Assembly: GCA_003254925.1 (NCBI GenBank)
Contig: QANZ01016779.1
Location: forward strand, 19,154-83,153
Direction: 5' to 3'
Origin: Chamaecrista fasciculata
Lineage: Eukaryota > Streptophyta > Magnoliopsida > Fabales > Fabaceae
Length of the DNA stretch: 64,000 nt
The position numbers and the translations under genes are program-made. Below are positions 56,341-64,000 of the stretch, one piece after another (positions within the stretch are counted from its first letter, which is position 1; each line of letters opens with the position of its first letter). Under the pieces are notes generated by a model that worked only from the letters and a program-made list of their open reading frames with translations, was not told the origin of the DNA and searched no databases.

Positions 56341-56348
56341 AACAAATG

Positions 56349-57540
56349 AAACATCTTAATTACTAATTAGGGACTTATTCACATTTTAGGTGTAAGTGGA
56401 CATTTCAGGGACTTTTTTCAGGGAATCAGGGTTCATGATGAAACACAGTCCAATCCTCTTAAGTAAAGATCTTGAAATCGTTGCTTCACGAATGTGTTTT
56501 GCTTATGACAAAAAAAAAAAAACAGAAAAAAACGAATGTGTTTTGCTTCATTTCGAACATCGTTAATTTTTATCCATCCAAACATCTTATTGAAATGAAT
56601 CAAAATGAACAGACTTCAATTTATTTCCAAAATTTCTCAAAATCTTTACACTAAAATTTGAGTAAACTAATATTTTGATCCATAGATGATATAACCACCA
56701 TCTGTTTAGTCCCCTAATATATTAAAATGCTTGATTTAATTATAAGAAATAATGATTTATTACAAGTGAATCATTCAAAAAATATCATCATTGTACAACC
56801 AATTCTTAAATAAATTCAATTGTAACAAATCATGAATTTTCAAAAGAATTGATCAATTGTTTCAAAAATTTAAAGATTGATATAACAGCACCTATGACAC
56901 TAAATGGATAAATTTACTCTACCTTAAAAGTAATTCTCCTACACAAGAAGCAAAGATAAGTGCAGAAAACCATGATTTCTATTAAAACTTGTCATACATA
57001 AAAGTCAAAACATTCTATTTCCCAAATAAGAACATAATTTTTTTAAAAATGAAAAATTACTAATGCAAAAAAATAGATTACTGTAGTAGGAGGCACAAGC
57101 AATGCTACTCTTAGATAGGAAAAATGTACATCTTTTCTCAGATAGAAAAACATTTACATCTTGTTAAAACAATAAAACTCCTTGGAACAAAAACAATCAA
57201 TTCCACCTATCTTTATATTCCCACTTATTTTCACTGATCAATGCGTTGCTTCAAACTGTCCACCTGCATAGTGTAGTAGTTATCTTAAAACTGCGAGGGT
57301 ACTCAGACTTCTTTCTTAGTGCTTTTTCCAGAAATGCAATAAAGTTTCCAGTTTCCTTATTGACTGAAAAAATTTAGGATCAGTGTGTTAAGCTCATAAA
57401 CACTAACACTTGCTTGCCTTTGAAAGTTTGCTCGTAAAATTCTGGGCACCCAGAACACAGGCCTCCTCCTCTTTGTTTGCTTGTTGAGAGCTCGTCCCTA
57501 CAAATTCCAGAACTTTCAATCTCATACCGAGAGAGATATA
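56349..57540. other. Intergenic DNA and 3' flank of the GAUT gene
   Basis: AT-rich with no supported ORF. The last few hundred bases before 57540 must include the GAUT 3' untranslated region; I could not identify a definite poly(A) site. Confidence 0.5.
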
Positions 57541-60500
57541 TTATGAATATACATTGCATTCACTCAAGAACTGATCTTCAATGTTAATAAACTTCCTCCA
57601 ATAACTCCTGTATTTAGGAATTCCCATATCAAGCCAAGGTTTCATGTTTCCGTTATAGTGCAGCACAGCAGCTTTGTTGATGGCTTGGTTATCAACCATA
57701 TAGTCATGACCCAGTCCTGACAGAACCCATGAATCGTCGAGAGGGAATATTTTAGCCTCAAAGGCGAGCAAGCTTGCACGCCATGCGACAGATTCCGTGG
57801 ATGGTTCCTTCACGCTCAACTACATTATAAATATGGATGAGAGTCAGAAAATGAAAATGGTTCGGAATATTTTGCATTTACCGAAAGTATTGACAATAGA
57901 AAATAATGACCGGAAACAAAAATGGCCTAGATATGTCAAAAAGAGAAACATCATACAAAAGAATGAAAGAAAAAGTAAAATGAGGACAAAAGATGGTGTG
58001 GGGCAATAGTATTTTGGGATGTGACAAACTTGTTCTTCCCCCTGCCAAAAACAGCCCCATCATGAAAAAAGAATTGAAAGAAAAAGCAATGGCAAGGGAC
58101 AATAATATTTTCTGAAAATATAGCATTGCACTTCTAATGACCTTTAGCGATAGAGCACTTACCTCTTTTATCAACCTTCCGTACGATTGAGTAAGACCAA
58201 GCTCTCTCCACTTGACCAAGTTAATTACGTTCAGCCCAGACATCCAGGCACATGAGTTTTGATCGAAACCTTTCTCACCTAAGTAAGTTTTCAGCTGACC
58301 CAGCCTTACTGAGCAAAACTGCATGGCACCATTAACTTTTTCTCCCATGCTTAAGGTCCACAGGGGTGATAAGTCTCTCTGGACAACAACATCGTCATCC
58401 AGAACCACTATTTTCTTCAAACTGCTAAATATATCAGGAAGCAAATAGTGTGAATGAGAAAAAATGGAAATGTATTCTGTTCTAGTATGAATCGTTGAAT
58501 TTTCAACATTCTGAATTGTAACACGAAATTCCTCAGGCAAGGACAGAGGCACTGAAGTTTCCGTTCTGGGGCTGTCTAGGTCAAGACGCTCAACATTTAA
58601 TACTTGTACAGCAGCTTCTTTGTATTTGTTCCTAAAGAACCACAACTTCATTGCATAATAATTTTGTCCGTCTGTCAACACATGAAAAACCTGATTCGAA
58701 CTTTCCTGAAATATTGCACAGCAATAATAGAATGAAATTATTAGAATAGCATAAATTTAACTTCAACAATCCAAAGGCGCATTAGAATAATCATAACATA
58801 CTTTTGCATGTGTTACAGTGGAGTTGATTACTACTGAAGCTGCAAGCACATTTTTAGAAAAAATAACATAGTGGTGTAAAGAAGAATCCACGAACTTTTC
58901 TGCTTCAACCTCATCATGTGGATTTTTGAAATATTCTACGGTTAATTTCAGTGATAGGCAGTGGAGACTCTTTGGCATAGTCTGAACAGTAAGTTTATAA
59001 AGGAATGCACTCTGTTTCATGTGAAAGTCAGCTTCATCCTCAGTCAAATCAAATATTTGTCTCAGCTTCTTGTCAACATTATTGCAATCCACAGGTAATG
59101 ATTTAGATTTGGCAATTGAAACTTCGATCTTTTCTAACTTCTTCTCAATCCTGGTAACATATTTGCAACCAGCAAAAGATATGTCAAGTAATTTTACAAC
59201 ATTCCAAACAAGACAAGAAACATATAAAATGAAGCCAAAAAAAAAACGATAGGCATATGATGGCACCACAATAGTTTCAAGTAAAAATGAAAGAAATGAC
59301 GTATTAAAACCAAATATAGAAGAAAGTTTGGGGGCAAAAAGGAGAAGGCAATGTTTGTAAAGTAAACCTGAGCCCAACAATTGTCCAAGGAACCATAAAT
59401 GATGAAGAAAAGCAATGAAATTTTGCACAGCACAAGTGATTCATTAGATAAGCATATAACAGAATAATATGTATGAGTTTAAGTCTCGTTGACTGCCTTT
59501 GGATGTTCGGGGCAAGGTGAGAAAATCATCTCATGATACGTATAAAATATTCAATTCTTTGGCACATGGTACAAAAACCTGTCATTGAGTTATAGGAGTT
59601 CAATCCATATTATTTCATATTCTTTAGAATAAAATTGAATTAAATTACAGCACTATATATGGTTTACTTCACTTTTGTCCATGCTACAAGCATGAAGGGG
59701 TGAGCAAGAGGTATTGACAAAACCTATCTTGGCTTGTTTCCTTACAACTTGTGCTTTTGGTATAAAGCTGTTAGCTGTCTTTGATGCATAAAAAGAGAAC
59801 CAAAATTTGTTAAATAAGTGAGACAGAGGAACAAGATGTAGTTCATCATGGTATAACTAGTAGCAATAACGTACAAAGACACTAATATGTACACTAATTC
59901 AATAATGAATATTGGCACGATTATCATATTATGTAGACTATAAATTCAATACTTGCCACCCTTATTCTTCAATAAAATTGAGCAAAAAGTATGGTGGGGA
60001 TTATGCTTTCTTTATGTTTCAAGCCCAAAGGGATTTGTGAGAGGGCAAACTAAAGTCATATATCAAAATTATTCATGGGCCTTCTCCTAATAACTTAAGC
60101 TTTGGGGATCAAACGCTTCTAGACAAGTCTAATCAATCTTATAGGTCAAAATTCATTTTAAAAAAGAAACTCATTGAACTGCTTGATGGTCTTGAAAATG
60201 AGAAAAGTAGCTGGATTGAATAAAACTAACTGAAGCCTGGTCTGCTTGCTTAAAAAAAAATATATGTAAGTTAATACGTATTTTTAATTGTTACTTGCTG
60301 AACATGAGAGACCCACTCCAAGTCATATTGCTACGAGAAAATATCAGATTTCAAAAAGCTGATCAGGCAGCATGCAACATTACAACTTTGTTAAATGGAA
60401 AACAGCAAACTCATGGGTTTATAAGCTTACTGTGGTGGAAGATCAGCATCTGTAGTAGATTCACTGAGGACTCGTTCCAGGTCTTGTATATTCTGTTTTA

Positions 60501-61064
60501 GTTCACGAGACAATTGATCTTGTGTTGGAAGTTTTGCAATGCTAGGATAGTAAGCTCTAGCAACAAATAATTTGTCTTTCAATTTTTTAATCATGGCATC
60601 TTTCATTTCTTCTCTATGCTCTTGGCGCCAAAGGCAGTAACTCCCAAATGTTAGCTCACATGACTTCCCACTTTCCTCATTGGAACTTTTACGGTGTGTG
60701 ACTTCGTCCTTTTGAACAACTCTAGATTTCTGTTGCAGAATACATATCAACTCAAGCAGCCAGATAAATATAAAGAATAAAATAGCATGTGAAGAAGTTT
60801 TTGGCAAATGACTGTAAATGCATTAGTACATTCGGTGTGGGCAATAATTGCACAGCAGCATTAGGAGGCACCTTCAAACCTGGAAATTATTTAAAGTAGA
60901 ACAGAAAAAGGAAAGGAAATAAGATATGAGAACTTTGAGGAGGCAACATGTTAGCACTGAATACAAGAGGTTGACTAAATAAAATCACCTTTATCTTGAT
61001 CTTTCATGGTGCTCTTTATGACAGTTTCATTCTTAGCTGTTCCTGCATAACTCTTTAAAGTATC
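57541..61064 (-). CDS. GAUT7-like: GAUT7-like galacturonosyltransferase (GT8), six 3' exons; 5' end not found
   Basis: Six minus-strand exons with GT-AG borders and matching phases: 61064-60989, 60879-60830, 60729-60431, 59150-58802, 58705-58163, 57819-57541 (stop), giving 531 codons. GAUTs are Golgi type II proteins that polymerise homogalacturonan in pectin synthesis; GAUT7 is known as the partner anchoring GAUT1. Seen here: a stem region rich in charged residues, VDCNNVDKKLRQIFDLT, HYVIFSKNVLAASVVINSTV, FHVLTDGQNYYAMKLWF, the metal-binding DDD in VVLDDDVVVQRD, NGAMQFCSVRLGQLK, WMSGLNVINLVKWRELGL, WVLSGLGHDY, and LHYNGNMKPW (HxxGxxKPW). It ends SECNVYS. The exon with the N-terminal membrane anchor is absent from the window. 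Intron 3 (60430-59151) is 1.28 kb. The GAUT7 assignment rests on remembered motifs. Confidence 0.85.
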
Positions 61065-61483
61065 CTGACGAGCAATTAATAATAATATTAAAAATTTTGC
61101 AAATAACTTCTAGACACTTAAAATGCATAGCTACTTTAGTTCGTTGTGTAAGGAGGACTCTTCGATAAAAGAAGAAATATCATTATAGAGAAAACAGAAG
61201 ATTTAACACTATAAGGGAAGATAAGATATCGTCCAAAATGACACAAGAAATGAAAAGAGAAAACCAGAGAAGCTAAAAAATGCAGTAAATCTGTCCAATC
61301 TCTCAACATATCAGTAATAAAGACTCTCTTAGAACACCCATATGTAGAGCACCAAATTCAATAAATTAGTTAATTCTACAAGAACATCTTAAACCTCCTA
61401 ATCTGCATATAAATTAATACTTAGCAGAACAAGTATCCACGTAACCAACTCTATCTTGTAAATATCTGCTGTATCTAGTTTAA
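61065..61483. other. Intron or upstream DNA of the GAUT gene; nothing recognised
   Basis: The acceptor of the first recognised exon (TCGTCAG) is at 61065. The region is AT-rich with no ORF. It should be intron if the gene's first exon lies further upstream. Confidence 0.5.
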
Positions 61484-62480
61484 ATTGTCTTCTAGATTTA
61501 AATTGCTTATCTTCCAATATCTTAGGTGTTTAGTTGTAGATTTGTTTTAAACCCAACTATTGTCGCAACTGTTGCCGCATTTCAACACGCCCACATGGCT
61601 TGGACAGCCCTCCATACGTCTTATGCCAATAAATGCCAGACATGTAACCTCAGCTTCATCCTCAAAGGAGTCCCATCCTGTATCTGATTACCTCCATCAC
61701 GCTCAGTATGTGTGTGACAAACTATCCACTATTGGAGTTCCAATAACCAACACTAAACTCATCGTGACCATACTCAAAGGACTCTGCCCAGAATACCGCG
61801 AGGTCTCTGCTGCCATTTGAGCAAGACATTCTGCCATCACCTTTGAGGAACTGTATGAAAAGTTGCTGGATCCTGAAATCTTCCTCAAACACGAGGACAA
61901 GAAGAAAACACCAACCCAACCGATCATAGCCAGCAAAGCCCAGTCTCAACGCAATCCTTACCAAAATAACAAGCCAACCAAATTCAACAGCAGACAAAAT
62001 CCAAGCCAAAACTACAACAACCAAAACAATAGGTCCCAATGGAAATCCAGGTGTAATCCTCAATAACAGCAAAATACCACTATTTTTTGCCAACTTTGTG
62101 ACAAACCTGGCCATTCAGCCAAATTCTGCGGGTTTGCCTCACAACCATATCCAGTCAATGGAAAAATTTGCTGCACAATTCAGCAGCAACAAACTCCATG
62201 GATAGTAGACACAGGAGCAAAACACAACATCACCTCAGATGCCCAAAGCTTCACTAGTACACAGGACTATACTGGATCCAAATGCATCATGATGGGAATG
62301 GTAATAGAATCCCACTCTCCCAAATCGGAAACATTGCTTTTAAATTGTTTATCTTTCAATATCTTAGGGGTTCAGTTGTAAATCTGTTTTACACTAATTC
62401 TCCCAATATTTTAGGAGTTTTCAAAACTTGTATATATGTAATCCTCAAAGGCAATATACAATACATAATATTTTTCCAGT
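61484..62480 (+). mobile_element. Copia remnant: gag-protease fragment between LTR pieces
   Basis: A copia lineage different from A-D. The gag starts truncated (HMAWTALHTSYANK), then has SDYLHHAQYVCDKL, LIVTILKGLCPEYREVSAAI with a stop after it, FEELYEKLLDPEIFLKHEDK, an Asn/Gln-rich stretch, and an intact zinc knuckle CQLCDKPGHSAKFC (62088-62129). The protease site WIVDTGAKHNI follows. Similar sequences at 61507-61556 and 62339-62396 ('cttatcttccaatatctta' against 'tttatctttcaatatctta') flank the fragment and look like LTR pieces; the right one ends with a typical 3' LTR end ('acaatacataatatttttcc'). Primer site, gag start and all of pol are deleted. Confidence 0.7.
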
Positions 62481-64000
62481 AATCGTCCTCACTTTAACAA
62501 GAAAACATAAATCAGATCCCAGGTAATCCTGATGGAAACAGAAGAGACACTCAACAAAGTAACATAAAAATCCTGATTAATCTACATCCATGGTAACAGA
62601 AATACCCAACTGCAATCTGACCATAATAGTAATAAATCCTCAATTAATATTTTTTTTGGGTGCAGGGGGAAGAGGATAAAACAAGGAATATTAATATAAA
62701 GGAAAGAGACAGAAAATTTATAATCCAGGGATATATGATAAACCTGCCCCCTTTATCTTAACTAATAAGTTCATTCCTAAATTTAGATCAGAAGATTATG
62801 AGCTATAATAAAGTTAATGCCATAATATTCCGGTAAAAATTTAAAATACTCAACTCCTCGCTTCAAGTTCTCCTTAATTACCTTCTTAATTGGCCCCATA
62901 ATATATAGAAAATGTTTTCATAACAAAATTTCTAATTAGTCAACACTCTTCAAGATGAAGCATTGACACTTCTTATGCTCATCTTGCAATAATATGACTT
63001 AGACTAAACAACTTTCAAAAATATATAGGACACCATATGCTCCAGGCTATTATTCTTTAATCAGGTCTTAAATTTCTCCAATCTACTACAATTCGTTGGT
63101 TTTCATCTGCTCCAAATCCAATGAATCAAATTAGAAAACATGTAGAAGTCTTCAACAGACAAACTCCTCGATGGCACCTTGGACAATGCCAACTTGTTTC
63201 GGGTTTCTTGTTATGCAGTAACACATTTCTCACTAGAGTGATGCTTCAGCAGAACTCCAATAGGAACAATTGAAGAAACACCAAAACACAGAATCCAAAT
63301 ATGAAAGACAGAACCTCCAAGAAATGTTCCCCACATTCAGAGACCAAAAGCTGCAAGACTATTTTAAACAGCAATGATCAGTTTAACAAAGATTGTACAT
63401 TCCAAAAGAACACCATAACAAAACATCAGTTCATAAAAATCCCTCATCTTCATAATAGCGCAGAAGTAGACACAGGTACATTCTCATTTAAGGGAAGTAG
63501 GGAACAAATAGCTAAACCAAATACAAGTCACAGAGCAGAATTGGGATAATCTCAGAAAATAGGTCAGCCTCTTCAGTGCAAGAATCCACTTGCCAAACCA
63601 AGACCACAGAAAGAACATTCCAGTAATAACGATCAGCCCAACCAACTTGTTGATACTCTTGGACAGCGTAATGTCTCAAAACTCTGTTCCTGGAAACATG
63701 TTTAAAATTTCATTCACACACTTGATGTTGCACTTGTTTGATCACAACCACTTCACCCTCTGTTGCAGCCAAATCCTTCACATTCTAGTGATACTTCTGC
63801 ATAGAAGTTCAAGTTGACATGTGACTATCATCTTTTCAAACAAATCGCTGGTGTGTAGGTTACACTCATACTTGCCACTTTCAGCAAAAATATTATTAGT
63901 AACCCACAGAACAAAACACAAGCTATGAAGGTCTAGACTTTGGTCATCAACCTGTACTGAGCAATCCCTAGCAAAAGATTCTCAACCATGTATGTGATCA
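62481..64000. other. No supported gene; possibly a GAUT intron or upstream region
   Basis: AT-rich with short open frames only. A minus-strand open stretch around 63960-63780 begins after a CAG (VDDQSLDLHSLCFVLW...), but I recognise no family in it and it lacks the hydrophobic anchor expected for a GAUT first exon. Confidence 0.45.

Noticed and set aside
63780..63960. Candidate further GAUT exon on the minus strand
   Set aside because: Open after a CAG, but there is no GAUT motif, no membrane segment and no convincing donor.

Overview
The window is nuclear DNA of a flowering plant, most likely a eudicot. It has an intron-bearing plant cell-wall gene of the GAUT (GT8) family, Ty1/copia and Ty3/gypsy Tat-type LTR retrotransposons primed by plant tRNAs, and AT-rich intergenic DNA with a long-TIR DNA transposon and SINE-like repeats. 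There is no prokaryotic signal, no tRNA or rRNA gene and no CRISPR array. Two single Ns (25480, 55580) mark assembly joins.

Positions 1 to about 44.4 kb are one nested retrotransposon stack, resolved mainly by exact 5-bp target-site duplications (TSDs). The oldest layer is a minus-strand Tat-lineage gypsy element (Tat-G; gag starts at 12856, pol runs down to 4307, its 3' end leaves the window on the left). It carries an antisense ORF on the plus strand (2614-3771) and a probable 196-bp spliceosomal intron between reverse transcriptase and RNase H (5795-5990). It was hit by solo LTR F (9163-11256, TSD TGGCG), solo LTR I (11367-12829, TSD CTGAC), an LTR pair at the left edge (1-2318), and Copia-B (13023-43772, TSD GTCAT), which landed in its 5' LTR. 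Copia-B (plus strand) was itself hit twice: by Copia-A (13333-26462, minus) in its 5' LTR and by Copia-C (32847-42138, minus, TSD CCCGG) in its RNase H region. Copia-A then received a small gag-only Tat/Athila-type element, E (20287-24079, TSD CTTTC), in its untranslated leader. Tat-G > Copia-B > Copia-A > E is therefore a four-level nest. A fourth related copia copy, Copia-D (45891 to about 52709), lies separately and has lost its 5' LTR.

Copia-A to Copia-D are one family: LTRs of about 2.1 kb, initiator-Met tRNA primer site, and gag-protease-integrase-RT-RNase H in one frame. Copia-A is the best preserved and has three in-frame stops. B, C and D share a replaced RNase H segment, suggesting amplification of a defective lineage using enzymes supplied in trans. 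All four leaders carry three copies of a short hairpin whose stem shows a compensatory base-pair change.

From 44.4 to 57.5 kb the sequence is AT-rich intergenic DNA with Copia-D, a possible plant promoter at 45.48 kb, a 961-bp inverted-repeat transposon (54503-55463) and two SINE-like units. From 57.5 to 61.1 kb lie six exons of a GAUT7-like homogalacturonan galacturonosyltransferase on the minus strand, the only clear host gene; its 5' exons are not seen and probably lie beyond 64 kb. A doubly deleted copia gag-protease remnant (61.5-62.5 kb) sits upstream of it.
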